55,842 bases of DNA from Candidatus Cryptobacteroides excrementipullorum (GTDB lineage Bacteria; Bacteroidota; Bacteroidia; Bacteroidales; UBA932). The stretch's first letter is position 1. Each line of letters opens with the position of its first letter. The stretch is from NCBI GenBank assembly GCA_017695065.1, contig JADILZ010000027.1, forward strand, positions 1 to 55,842, given 5' to 3'. Positions 33,603 through 41,960 of this stretch are shown in pieces. A program made the translations under genes and the position numbers. A model generated the notes under the pieces. It worked only from the letters and a program-made list of their open reading frames with translations, was not told the DNA's origin and ran no database searches.

Positions 33603-34217
33603 ATGGTACAGGAAAATAACGAAGAGAAGAAGGTGAAGGAAGAGACCCTGGAAGGGACTCCGGAGAACGGGACCCGGGAAAAGGACTCTCCTAAGGAGCT
33701 GAAAAAGGAGATGAAGAAAGAGGAGAAAGAGCTCCGTAAAGAGAAAGGGAAGATCGAAGACCTTGAGAAACAGGTGAAAGAGCTTTCCGACAAGGTGGCC
33801 AAGGAAAAGGATGACTACCTGAGGCTCATGGCCGAGTTTGACAATTTCCGCCGCCGCAGCTCGCAGGAGAAGCTTGATCTGGTGAGCGTGGCTTCGGAGG
33901 ATACCATAAAGGGGCTTCTGCCTATCCTCGATGACTGCGAGAGAGCCATTTCGGCCCTGAAGGATTCTGCTGACAGTGCGGCTGCCAAGGAGGGCACGGA
34001 GCTTATATACAATAAGTTGCTTGCCTATCTCAAGAGTAAGGGCCTGGCTGCCATCGAGGCACGCGGACTCGATTTCGACACCGATGTCCACGAAGCTGTG
34101 GCACAGTTCCCTGTACAGGAGGAGGACAAGAAGGGCAAGGTTTATGATGTGGTCCAGACAGGATATACCCTGAACGGCAAAGTGATAAGGTTCGCCAAGG
34201 TGGTCGTGGGCATCTGA
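33603..34217 (+). CDS. grpE: Nucleotide exchange factor GrpE
   Basis: This 204-residue co-chaperone releases ADP from DnaK. The first 75 residues are an extremely charged Glu/Lys coiled coil. The GrpE core then shows MAEFDNFRRRSSQEKLD, LPILDDCERA, and the C-terminal beta domain ending in YTLNGKVIRFAKVVVG. It precedes dnaJ by 43 bp; dnaK is not in the window. No CIRCE element was seen upstream. Confidence 0.96.
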   Translation: MVQENNEEKKVKEETLEGTPENGTREKDSPKELKKEMKKEEKELRKEKGKIEDLEKQVKELSDKVAKEKDDYLRLMAEFDNFRRRSSQEKLDLVSVASEDTIKGLLPILDDCERAISALKDSADSAAAKEGTELIYNKLLAYLKSKGLAAIEARGLDFDTDVHEAVAQFPVQEEDKKGKVYDVVQTGYTLNGKVIRFAKVVVGI

Positions 34218-34244
34218 GACCGTCTGCCGGCCCATAATATGAAA

Positions 34245-34251
34245 AAGGAGG
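34245..34251 (+). promoter_or_regulatory. Strong Shine-Dalgarno sequence before dnaJ
   Basis: AAGGAGG is 9 nt before the ATG at 34261. It is one of only two full SD sequences noted in the window. Confidence 0.55.
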
Positions 34252-34260
34252 AAAACGACA

Positions 34261-35421
34261 ATGGCGGAGAAAAGAGACTATTACGAGGTGCTGGGTGTTG
34301 GCAGGAACGCCACCCTGGACGAGATAAAGAAAGCATACAGGCAGCTGGCCATAAAATACCATCCTGACAAGAATCCCGGAAACAAGGAGGCTGAAGAGAA
34401 GTTCAAGGAGGCTGCCGAAGCATATTCGGTGCTGAGCGACAAGGACAAGAGGGCAAAATATGACCAGTTCGGCCATGCCGGGCTCGGCGGACAGCCTGGA
34501 CCTGATTTCAGCGGAGGTTTCGGAGACCTCAACGACATACTCAACAACCTCTTCGGAGGCGGGTTCGGAGGATTCAGCGGAGGCTTCGGCGGATTCGGCG
34601 GAGGAAGGTCCCAGGGACCTCAGCAGAGGGTTTACAGGGGAAGGGACATACGTGTGAGGGTGAAACTGACTCTTGACGAGATAGCAAGAGGAGTGGAGAA
34701 GGAGATTTCGGTGGAGAAGAATGTCCCGTGTCCTGACTGCAACGGGAAAGGGACCAGGAACAGTTCCGATGTGAAGACGTGTCCGGCGTGCGGAGGTACA
34801 GGCCAGATCAAAAGGGTGGCCAACAGCATTTTCGGGCAGACCATCAGCTATTCCACCTGCCAGCAGTGCGGTGGTGAAGGCAAGATAATATCCAACCCTT
34901 GCCACACTTGCGGAGGTACCGGCCTCGTGAGGAAGAAATGCACGGTCAAGGTGAAGATCCCTGCAGGTGTCGAGAACGGCATGCAGCTGACAATCAGGGG
35001 AGAAGGCCACTGTGCGAAGAACAATGGCATAAACGGCGACCTTCTGGTTCTCATAGAAGAGGTGGAGCATCCTGAGCTCAAGAGGGACGGGAACAACCTC
35101 CACTACACCAAGGTGATTTCTGTAATGGACGCCATTCTCGGCTCGGAGACGGAGATTCCGTGCCTGGACGGACCGTACAGGATCAAGATAGAGCCTGGTA
35201 CCCAGTCCGGTACAGTGGTGAGACTCAGGGGAAAGGGGCTTCCTTCAGTGAACAGTTACGGTACCGGTGACCTGTATGTGAAGCTGATAGTGATGATCCC
35301 GAAGAAACTTACCAGGAGCGAGAAGGAGCTGTTTGAGAGCATCAGGAACAACCCTTCATTCACAGCGGCTCCGAGCAAGGAGGACAAAAGTTTCTTTGAC
35401 AGGCTCAGGGACATGTTCTGA
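34261..35421 (+). CDS. dnaJ: Chaperone protein DnaJ
   Basis: This 386-residue type I J-protein has, in order, a J domain with HPD (KYHPDKNPG), a Gly/Phe-rich linker (residues about 75-120), four zinc-binding repeats ([32 protein letters not shown]) and two C-terminal substrate-binding domains. It delivers unfolded proteins to DnaK and stimulates its ATPase. It is in an operon with grpE. Confidence 0.98.
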   Translation: MAEKRDYYEVLGVGRNATLDEIKKAYRQLAIKYHPDKNPGNKEAEEKFKEAAEAYSVLSDKDKRAKYDQFGHAGLGGQPGPDFSGGFGDLNDILNNLFGGGFGGFSGGFGGFGGGRSQGPQQRVYRGRDIRVRVKLTLDEIARGVEKEISVEKNVPCPDCNGKGTRNSSDVKTCPACGGTGQIKRVANSIFGQTISYSTCQQCGGEGKIISNPCHTCGGTGLVRKKCTVKVKIPAGVENGMQLTIRGEGHCAKNNGINGDLLVLIEEVEHPELKRDGNNLHYTKVISVMDAILGSETEIPCLDGPYRIKIEPGTQSGTVVRLRGKGLPSVNSYGTGDLYVKLIVMIPKKLTRSEKELFESIRNNPSFTAAPSKEDKSFFDRLRDMF

Positions 35422-35451
35422 TTAAAATCATGTTAAAAAATATTAAAATAA

Positions 35452-35482
35452 TTTGGAGATATTGATTTTATTCGTACCTTTG
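35452..35482 (+). promoter_or_regulatory. Sigma-ABfr promoter of rplS
   Basis: TTTG (35452-35455) and TACCTTTG (35475-35482) are separated by exactly 19 bp. The leader to the ATG at 35558 is about 70 nt and could hold an autoregulatory structure, but none was established. Confidence 0.85.
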
Positions 35483-35557
35483 CAGTCCCAAAATCAAAGC
35501 AACCTCTTACGTCGGGCAAAGAATATGCGTAATGTTGCCATTTAAACTGTACAAGAC

Positions 35558-35938
35558 ATGGATTTGATTAAAGTAGTTGACGACACTTTCGCAAACGAGA
35601 AAGTTGCAGAATATCCTAAGTTCAAGGCAGGTGATACTGTCACCGTGACTTACAGGATTAAAGAGGGTGACAAGGAAAGGCTTCAGAAGTTCAGAGGAGT
35701 GATTATCCAGTTGAGGGGTGCTTCTCCTGCAACCAAGACTTTTACTATCCGCAAGATTTCAAACGGTGTCGGCGTAGAGAGGATTTTCCCGTTCTCATCA
35801 CCGTTCATCGATTCAATCGAGCTTAACAAGGTAGGTAAAGTCCGCAGGGCAAGAATCTTCTACCTCAGGAATCTCTCAGGTAAGAAAGCCAGGATAAAAG
35901 AGAAAAAAGCCGCTTTCCTTAAAGAGGAGAACGCATAA
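35558..35938 (+). CDS. rplS: 50S ribosomal protein L19
   Basis: This 126-residue protein of the large subunit lies at the 30S-50S interface. FKAGDTVTVTYRIKEGDKER, then FRGVIIQLRGA, TFTIRKISNGVGVERIFPF and the C-terminal RRARIFYLRNLSGKKARI are all standard L19 motifs. It is transcribed from its own promoter and followed 29 bp later by tRNA-Arg. Confidence 0.98.
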   Translation: MDLIKVVDDTFANEKVAEYPKFKAGDTVTVTYRIKEGDKERLQKFRGVIIQLRGASPATKTFTIRKISNGVGVERIFPFSSPFIDSIELNKVGKVRRARIFYLRNLSGKKARIKEKKAAFLKEENA

Positions 35939-35967
35939 ATATATCTGACTGAAAAGTCAGAATATTC

Positions 35968-36041
35968 GGCCCCTTAGCTCAACTGAATAGAGCATTTGAC
36001 TACGGATCAAAAGGTTACAGGTTTGAATCCTGTAGGGGTCA
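35968..36041 (+). tRNA. tRNA-Arg(ACG)
   Basis: This 74-nt cloverleaf has acceptor arms GGCCCCT/AGGGGTC, anticodon stem TTTGA/TCAAA with loop CTACGGA, and T-loop GGTTTGAATCC. The anticodon is ACG, expected to be edited to ICG. CCA is not encoded. It may be co-transcribed with rplS. Confidence 0.95.
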
Positions 36042-36096
36042 CAAAGAGATAATCAATTGATTATCAGAATAAATGTCAAACGACAACAAGTGATTT

Positions 36097-36137
36097 TGCA
36101 GCGTGTATGCTAAAAAAGCGACACGCTGCACTTTTTT
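36097..36137 (+). terminator. Intrinsic terminator after tRNA-Arg
   Basis: TGCAGCGTGT (36097-36106) pairs perfectly with ACACGCTGCA (36121-36130) and is followed by CTTTTTT. An 18-bp palindrome, GATAATCAATTGATTATC, lies upstream at 36047-36064. A small CGTC/GACG hairpin lies downstream near 36170. Confidence 0.8.
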
Positions 36138-36198
36138 ACACCATCATACCCGTAAATGACTCTATTTAACGTCAGTTCGACGAATTTAGCATGAAGTG

Positions 36199-37038
36199 TC
36201 ATTTGAAGTTGGCGAGCTGCTGGAGGTTATGGTCGGCCCTGATCTTGTCGATGATTGCACACACTACCTGGTATGTGCGGCTATCCTTGGTGTAGCAGGC
36301 GGGGGTGATGAAGTTTACACGCTTCTGCCTGAGTAGTTTACGGGCAATGGCCTTTTTCTTGGGAATGGACGGGTTGTAAACCGCAATCGAGTGCCCGCCG
36401 AACATTTTGACTATCTTCATGCACGGCACATCCGTCTCCCCGTCACCGAAATATATCATCTGCGGGAAGGGTATCCTCTTGTTCTCCTCAAGCTGGCTCT
36501 CGTTGACAAGCTGGTTGTCCCGGATGCTCAGTATTCCCTTGTTTATCTTGAATATGAACTGTGTCTTGGCAGTGTAGTCCACGGCGACGCCCGGCCAAAC
36601 GGCTTCTCCTTTCCCGTCATAGAGGAATGAGCATGCGAAAATCCTCTTGAACTCTTTGGCGATCGGCGTCCCTTCTATCATTTCTGCCAGCCCTGACGAA
36701 TTAATGTAATGCTCGACAGTCACCCCGTGGGCTTTCCCGTACTGGTTGATGAGCCTGAACCATTCCCTTACCCCGTCAAACAGCTCCACGCTTTTCCCGA
36801 AGCTCTTGAATTTGCTCCTCTTGAGCCTGATTCCGGCCTTTGCGGCTTCATCGAACATGAGTTTCATGTAGCTGAGTATGTTGCTGGCATCCTGCCCTTT
36901 GGCGATGTCGTCGCTCATGCTCCAGAATTCCTTGGGGCTTTTCCCTATAGCCTGGATGAATCCGAATTCCTGCATGTTTCCGGGGGACAGTGTCCCGTCG
37001 AAGTCATAGATAAGTGCGACAATGGGAGTCTTTCTCAT
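36199..37038 (-). CDS. HAD-superfamily hydrolase
   Basis: The protein has HAD motif I DFDGTLS near the N-terminus, a serine in motif II (YINSSGL) and motif III/IV FGDGETD. It resembles phosphoserine-phosphatase-like HAD enzymes with a helical cap (residues about 20-100). The physiological substrate is unknown. The frame opens at 37059, but a -7 box at 37064-37071 puts transcription start at about 37057. The ATG at 37038 (MRKTPIVALIYDFDG) is therefore preferred, giving 279 residues. Confidence 0.88.
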   Translation of the reverse strand: MRKTPIVALIYDFDGTLSPGNMQEFGFIQAIGKSPKEFWSMSDDIAKGQDASNILSYMKLMFDEAAKAGIRLKRSKFKSFGKSVELFDGVREWFRLINQYGKAHGVTVEHYINSSGLAEMIEGTPIAKEFKRIFACSFLYDGKGEAVWPGVAVDYTAKTQFIFKINKGILSIRDNQLVNESQLEENKRIPFPQMIYFGDGETDVPCMKIVKMFGGHSIAVYNPSIPKKKAIARKLLRQKRVNFITPACYTKDSRTYQVVCAIIDKIRADHNLQQLANFK

Positions 37039-37063
37039 TTCGGCCTGTGTTTTTAACATCTTT

Positions 37064-37071
37064 CAAATATA
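37064..37071 (-). promoter_or_regulatory. Candidate -7 box for the HAD hydrolase gene
   Basis: The minus strand reads TATATTTG, matching TAnnTTTG, immediately upstream of the first ATG of the frame. Confidence 0.5.
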
Positions 37072-37156
37072 ATGATTTTCAGTATTGTCCGTACCTCCGG
37101 ACTGAAAAAACCGTAGCATCTGTCTGGAGTGCGGACAGAAAATGGATAAAATTTCG

Positions 37157-37164
37157 TAAGTTTG
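37157..37164 (+). promoter_or_regulatory. Candidate -7 box for the acyl-CoA synthetase gene
   Basis: TAAGTTTG lies 22 bp before the ATG at 37187 and about 90 bp from the divergent HAD promoter. Confidence 0.5.
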
Positions 37165-37186
37165 CCATTATGCTAAACCTTTTCTC

Positions 37187-38830
37187 ATGAAACATTATTT
37201 TACAAGGATCATGGAGATGGTCCAGGCCCATTGGGATGCACCGGCGCTGTGCAACTACAAGGGTGAGTCCTTTACATTCGGCCAGATGGCCATACAGATA
37301 GAGAAACTCCATATATTCTTCGAGACCTCGGGCATCCGGAAAGGTGACAAGGTCGCCCTGTGTGCCAGGAATTCAGCCAGATGGGCCGTTTCCTTCCTTG
37401 CAGCCAACACTTACGGGGCTGTGGTAGTACCTATCCTTGCCGACTTCCATCCGGAAAGTGTCAATGCACTTGTCGAACATTCGGGAAGCGTGCTCCTTTT
37501 CACGGATGACGACCTCTGGAGAAAGCTCGACACCGGGAGGATGCCGGGCCTTGAATGTGCGGTGTCTGTGTCGGACTTTTCAATTCTCTATGACAGGGAC
37601 GCTTCCTACGGCAAGGCTGCCGGGGCTGTGGAGCAGGTTTTCAGTGAAAGGTATCCGCATGGATTCACCCCGGGCGATGTCTCATATCCTTCGGACAATG
37701 ACACTGATATCGCCCTCATCAACTATACTTCAGGTACGACCAGCGCTCCCAAGGGGGTCATGCTGAGGTATGAGTGCATCAGTTCAAACATAGAGTTCGG
37801 GCTCAAGCGGATTCCTGTCCGTTTCGGGGACCGGATAGTGTCCATGCTCCCTCTTGCGCACATGTACGGCATGGCGTTCGAGTTCCTTTATCCCCTGTGC
37901 GGCGGTGCCGGGATTTATTTCCTCGGCAAGACTCCCACACCGTCTCTTCTGCTCGGGGCGATGGCACAGGTGCGTCCGTATCTGGTGATAACGGTACCTC
38001 TGGTGATGGAAAAGATATTCAAGAGCTCTGTCCAGCCTGTACTGAAGAAGCCGGCCATGAGGGTCCTGACACGTATACCTTTAATTGACAAGGTGATATA
38101 TGGCAAGATAAGGAAAAAGCTCCTGAATGCCTTCGGGGGGAACATCCGGATGATGATCATGGGCGGGGCGGCCCTGAATCCGGAAGTCGAATCCTGGTTC
38201 CGGAAATTCAGGCTTCCTTATACGGTAGGATACGGGATGACGGAATGTGCGCCTCTGCTCGGTTACGAGGACTGGGACAAGTTCGTGCCGAAGTCGTGCG
38301 GGAAATGCGTTGACAGGTGCGAGGTGAGGATAGACTCCTCCGATCCTCAGAATGTTGTCGGGGAGATCCAGGCCAGGGGGATGAATGTGATGTCAGGATA
38401 TTACCGCAACCCGGAAGCCACCGCCGCAGCCTTCACCCCGGACGGGTGGCTCAGGACAGGGGACCTCGGGGTGATAGACCGGAACGGGAACATATTCATT
38501 CGTGGACGCAGCAAGAACATGATACTTTCCTCCAACGGTCAGAATATCTATCCGGAGGAGATAGAAGCCATGCTGAACAACTGTCCATATGTCGTTGAAT
38601 CCGTGGTGGTTGACAGGTCGTCCAGGCTTGTGGCCCTTGTATATCCGGACAGAGACAGGCTGGCCGCGGAAGGCATCGGGGAAGAAGGGACAACGGCCGT
38701 CATGGAGACTGTGATGTCCGACGTGAACAGATCTCTGCCTTCATACAGCCGGCTCTCCAGGATAGAGCTGGTGGACCAGCCGTTCGAGAAGACACCGAAG
38801 ATGAGCATAAAGAGGTTCCTTTATGAATGA
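37187..38830 (+). CDS. AMP-binding long-chain acyl-CoA synthetase
   Basis: This 547-residue ANL-superfamily enzyme has the AMP-binding P-loop NYTSGTTSAPKGVML, the core YGMTECAPL, and the A8/hinge motif GWLRTGDLG with FIRGRSKNMIL. The catalytic lysine is in the C-terminal KTPKMSIKRF. It activates a fatty acid as an acyl-adenylate and forms acyl-CoA at the inner membrane. The shorter N-terminus is typical of the Bacteroidota FadD-like subgroup. Exact chain-length preference cannot be read. Confidence 0.92.
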   Translation: MKHYFTRIMEMVQAHWDAPALCNYKGESFTFGQMAIQIEKLHIFFETSGIRKGDKVALCARNSARWAVSFLAANTYGAVVVPILADFHPESVNALVEHSGSVLLFTDDDLWRKLDTGRMPGLECAVSVSDFSILYDRDASYGKAAGAVEQVFSERYPHGFTPGDVSYPSDNDTDIALINYTSGTTSAPKGVMLRYECISSNIEFGLKRIPVRFGDRIVSMLPLAHMYGMAFEFLYPLCGGAGIYFLGKTPTPSLLLGAMAQVRPYLVITVPLVMEKIFKSSVQPVLKKPAMRVLTRIPLIDKVIYGKIRKKLLNAFGGNIRMMIMGGAALNPEVESWFRKFRLPYTVGYGMTECAPLLGYEDWDKFVPKSCGKCVDRCEVRIDSSDPQNVVGEIQARGMNVMSGYYRNPEATAAAFTPDGWLRTGDLGVIDRNGNIFIRGRSKNMILSSNGQNIYPEEIEAMLNNCPYVVESVVVDRSSRLVALVYPDRDRLAAEGIGEEGTTAVMETVMSDVNRSLPSYSRLSRIELVDQPFEKTPKMSIKRFLYE

Positions 38831-38862
38831 TTCCCGGTCTTCCTGTCCCGTAAGGACTTTTT

Positions 38863-38919
38863 CGCACATGGGATATGCAACGAAATGAACTGTCGGTGCA
38901 TCCTATGTGCGTATTTTTT
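38863..38919 (+). terminator. Terminator after the acyl-CoA synthetase gene
   Basis: CGCACAT (38863-38869) pairs with ATGTGCG (38905-38911), continued inward by GGAT and TGCA blocks with a small bulge, then TATTTTTT. A GTG start of the next frame (38907) lies in this stem and is therefore rejected. Confidence 0.7.
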
Positions 38920-38933
38920 ATGGTTTTACATAT

Positions 38934-39614
38934 ATGAAGACATCCTTGATCGTCATGCTGCTGATGTTTGGCACTCCTGCTTTTGTCTCTTTGGCGGCTG
39001 GCAGGCACGACGAGTCTCGTGAATACGATCTGAAGAAGTATGAAATATCTGCAGGCGGGGCATTGTATCCGGGCCAAGCGGCTTTCGGCTATGATTTCGC
39101 CACGCTGTTTGCCGGGCACAGCATTCCGGACATATACATGGAGTCTTCTTACCGGACGCAATATTTTTCCTGCGGTTCCTGGAATGTGGCATTCACTTAC
39201 AATTTCACCAGACTTTTCGCCCTTGAGGTCGATGTCGCATACGAGAGAGGATGGGAGAAGGTTTACAGCAAGGCCGATGCCGTCGGTTACCCGGATAGGG
39301 GGATGGAACACGATGTCCTTGAGATGACAGGTTCCAGAAACTATATAACACCTATGGCAGCATTCAAGATTCACTGGCTCAACAGGAAGACAGTCAGGAT
39401 GTATTCGTCGTTCGGCACCGGTGTGTCGATATGTATCGGCAAGGAAGGCGATATCGGCCACCCGGGATTGGAGACATTGTCGCTTTCCGTGTCCCCTGCT
39501 TTCCAGCTCAATCCTGTGGGCATAACGGTGGGGAGGGGAATCTACGGGTTTGCCGAGGCCGGAATAGGAAACGTATTCTGCGGAGGCCGTGTAGGGATAG
39601 GTTGCAGATTTTGA
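38934..39614 (+). CDS. Outer-membrane beta-barrel-like protein, first of a twin cluster
   Basis: This 226-residue protein has a signal peptide (MKTSLIVMLLMFGTPAFVSLAAG). Amphipathic strands follow (WNVAFTYNFTRLFALEVDVAYERGW, split around residues 85-115) and it ends in the aromatic GGRVGIGCRF. The C-terminal half matches that of the protein at 40392: YSSFGTGVSICIG, NPVGITVGRGIYGFAEAGIG. Family not recognised. The start at 38934 is chosen because the upstream GTG lies in a terminator stem. The next gene starts 13 bp later. Confidence 0.75.
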   Translation: MKTSLIVMLLMFGTPAFVSLAAGRHDESREYDLKKYEISAGGALYPGQAAFGYDFATLFAGHSIPDIYMESSYRTQYFSCGSWNVAFTYNFTRLFALEVDVAYERGWEKVYSKADAVGYPDRGMEHDVLEMTGSRNYITPMAAFKIHWLNRKTVRMYSSFGTGVSICIGKEGDIGHPGLETLSLSVSPAFQLNPVGITVGRGIYGFAEAGIGNVFCGGRVGIGCRF

Positions 39615-39627
39615 AAACGATGGCGGT

Positions 39628-40395
39628 ATGAGGAATATAATCGAATGTTTTTTCATTGCGGTCCTGCCCGCATTTGCTGTTTCAGGCTGTATCCGCGATG
39701 ATGTTTACTGGATGCATGGAGATGACGACCCGGGGTACACCGTCTTCTCTGAGTCATACGTATGGCAGGTCAACAATTTCTTCAGATGTGTTGAAATGTG
39801 CGATTTCTTCACCGAATACCAGAAGATTCGCCAGGACAGGGAAGCTTCCGAGAAACTTGCCGGCGAATACTTCGGAGACGCATGGACAGATCTTTATTAT
39901 GAAAAGATGGCCGTGGCCGAGACCGGGACACTCTATAATGAGGGTGAGGGCTATTTCCTTTTCAGACCCTATGAAATACCGGACTGGCGTGATACAACGT
40001 TCAGAATGGAGGCTGTTTCGGTAGGCGAAGGGTCTTTCAGGATAACCTGTACATCGCAGTCCTTCAATGCGGATGCACTCATGAGGGTGGAAGGCTCCAC
40101 CGTGTATATGGACTCGTTCTCTTCCTCTTATGCGGAACCTGTGTCCAGCTCGGTGATGAAAGTCCGGACGGACGCCTCTTCAGGGGTTGTCTCCCTTCCC
40201 AGATGCGCCAGCGACGGTTTCTCCTATGTCCCTGAAAGTGGAGAGCTGGCTGTGGAGATTTCCGGGGACGGGGTGGATGACACGTTCCGTGTCATGTTCG
40301 ATGGTGACAGGATTGGCATCATAAGGAAAGGCCGGCAGACGGAGTATTATGACGCACCGTCTCCATTGTATGCTTATAATATTAATTACAGATGA
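39628..40395 (+). CDS. Hypothetical lipoprotein, second of the twin cluster
   Basis: This 255-residue protein has a signal peptide with a lipobox (FAVSGC, Cys about 21), so it should be membrane-anchored. A helical acidic/aromatic segment (VWQVNNFFRCVEMCDFFTEY) is followed by predicted beta-rich sequence (FRITCTSQSFNADALMRVEG). No known domain was recognised. It overlaps the next barrel gene by 4 bp. Its layout of lipobox, helix, then beta resembles that of the lipoprotein at 41084. Confidence 0.75.
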   Translation: MRNIIECFFIAVLPAFAVSGCIRDDVYWMHGDDDPGYTVFSESYVWQVNNFFRCVEMCDFFTEYQKIRQDREASEKLAGEYFGDAWTDLYYEKMAVAETGTLYNEGEGYFLFRPYEIPDWRDTTFRMEAVSVGEGSFRITCTSQSFNADALMRVEGSTVYMDSFSSSYAEPVSSSVMKVRTDASSGVVSLPRCASDGFSYVPESGELAVEISGDGVDDTFRVMFDGDRIGIIRKGRQTEYYDAPSPLYAYNINYR

Positions 40396-41039
40396 TTCAG
40401 TATATGGATAAAAAAACTGTTCCGGGCACATTTGCAGTGTCCGCTGTCGTGTTCATTCTTATGTTTCTTGCTCCTGCCGCGGTGTATGGGCAGGACATGG
40501 AAGAGGCATCTCCCCTTCCTTTCAGGTATGAGGTCAGGGCGGGATGGGGAGGATTCCCTCTATGGGATGCCTTTGTGTTCAATGATGCCTCTGACCCTGC
40601 CTTCAGTTCCCTGACGACGCTGTCTTCCCTGTATGCGGACTACAACGGAGATGTCTATATGACAGGGACAATATCCACGGAGTTTGTTTTCCATTTCAAG
40701 AAATGGTTCTCGCTTGCACTCGGTATGGGTTATAACGGTATTTTCAGTACGACATACAGTTCTGACACCGGGGCCAGGACGGGGATGGACTGCGGTGCTG
40801 TCGTTTCATTTCTGCCGCAGGTGAGGTTCTCATATCTCAACAGGGATTATGTCAGGCTCTACTCCTCCATCGGGGCGGGCATGTCACTCGGGGCGTTCGC
40901 GGGAAGTGCCGCCTGCATGCTTTCTTTCCAGATGGTGCCTATAGGGGTGACGGTCGGCAAAAAGGTGTTCGGGTTTTTCGAGACCGGTATAGGGACACAG
41001 TATGTGGGGTGCATGGCTGGAATAGGATTCAGGTTCTGA
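40392..41039 (+). CDS. Outer-membrane beta-barrel-like protein, third of the twin cluster
   Basis: This 215-residue protein has a signal peptide (VSAVVFILMFLAPAAVYGQ) after a short lead; a start at the second Met (40404, MDKKTVPG) is also possible. The strands end in the aromatic CMAGIGFRF. It is paralogous to the protein at 38934: both carry an R-[LM]-YSS-x-G-x-G-x-S block, then P-x-GITVG or P-IGVTVG, then IYGF/VFGF and a terminal GIG-x-RF. Its function is unknown. Confidence 0.78.
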   Translation: MIQYMDKKTVPGTFAVSAVVFILMFLAPAAVYGQDMEEASPLPFRYEVRAGWGGFPLWDAFVFNDASDPAFSSLTTLSSLYADYNGDVYMTGTISTEFVFHFKKWFSLALGMGYNGIFSTTYSSDTGARTGMDCGAVVSFLPQVRFSYLNRDYVRLYSSIGAGMSLGAFAGSAACMLSFQMVPIGVTVGKKVFGFFETGIGTQYVGCMAGIGFRF

Positions 41040-41083
41040 GACAGGCTTCCGGCCGGTTTTTCAAGTCAAAAAAAAGAATTGAT

Positions 41084-41827
41084 ATGATGAAAAAGACATT
41101 ATTATATATGGCGGCGCTGCTGTCGCTGTTCTCATGCAAGGTGGATGACGGGTCTGTCAACCTGGTGGATGCCACCAGCCTGCGTTCATACGGAAACGAT
41201 GTGGTCTTGTCATACGTCATGAACGGCATCGACCTGATGAGATGGATGGTGGAAGTGGACAGGTTCGGCTCGCTGTCCTCTGATGAACAGAAGGAATCCC
41301 CTCTTTACGGGACTGTACTGCATCTGGATGACAATACACTGGAGATCAACGGAGGTATAAGTTCTCAGCCGATACGTGTCCTTACCGGGGGGAAGTCACT
41401 TCTTGAAGAGGGGGCGTCATGGCGAGTCGAGAACTTCAAGGTATCGTATTCCGTCCCGGAACTGAATGCTGTGGTTTCGGCTGCGGGTGACCGGACGTGG
41501 GAGATTTCCCTGGAGGCACCTCTGGCTTCCGTGGAGGCGGAGCTGACCGTTGTCCTTGATGACACGCCGGGATTTGTCCCTTTCTCAGGAGAGTTTTCTG
41601 TGTCTGGCCGGGAATCCTCACCTGAAGGCTACATTTCAGAATTCTGCAATGACGGACGGTGCGTGTTCGGGTATCTGGAAAGTACAGACGAGAACACCAT
41701 GCCTGTCCTGGATGACATAACGGGGACTGTCGCTGTCGACATATACAAGGACGGGAAGAGGAATGACTGGTGCATCCTCACTTACTCCAAGGGGGCGTTG
41801 GAGGAGTGCCTGACCAGCAGGGACTGA
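41084..41827 (+). CDS. Hypothetical lipoprotein, fourth of the twin cluster
   Basis: The lipoprotein of 247 residues starts at one of two adjacent ATGs (41084 or 41087), with a short signal peptide and lipobox LLSLFSC. A hydrophobic helical stretch (VLSYVMNGIDLMRWMVEV) is followed by beta-rich sequence with many acidic residues. No known domain was recognised. The upstream extension of the frame (from 41009) overlaps the previous gene and is rejected. A strong terminator follows, so the cluster ends here. Confidence 0.78.
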   Translation: MMKKTLLYMAALLSLFSCKVDDGSVNLVDATSLRSYGNDVVLSYVMNGIDLMRWMVEVDRFGSLSSDEQKESPLYGTVLHLDDNTLEINGGISSQPIRVLTGGKSLLEEGASWRVENFKVSYSVPELNAVVSAAGDRTWEISLEAPLASVEAELTVVLDDTPGFVPFSGEFSVSGRESSPEGYISEFCNDGRCVFGYLESTDENTMPVLDDITGTVAVDIYKDGKRNDWCILTYSKGALEECLTSRD

Positions 41828-41845
41828 CAGAAACGGCGCATCTCT

Positions 41846-41872
41846 GGACTGACATCTTGTCAGTCCTTTTTT
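41846..41872 (+). terminator. Intrinsic terminator after the twin cluster
   Basis: GGACTGACA (41846-41854) and TGTCAGTCC (41858-41866) pair perfectly with a 3-nt loop and are followed by six T residues. Confidence 0.9.
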
Positions 41873-41960
41873 GTTGGAACATATTTTGACTCGGACATTG
41901 GGCCCGCCGGAGTGCGGCGTGGCAGGAAAGGATTGGAAACTTATTAAAATCAGATATATC

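Noticed and set aside
34030..35103. 357-residue minus-strand frame opposite grpE and dnaJ
   Set aside because: It covers the Gly/Phe and zinc repeats of dnaJ in antisense; composition and lack of motifs mark it as a shadow.
41871..41960. 30-residue upstream extension of HtpG
   Set aside because: It begins at the terminator T-run of the previous cluster and has no similarity to Hsp90 N-termini.
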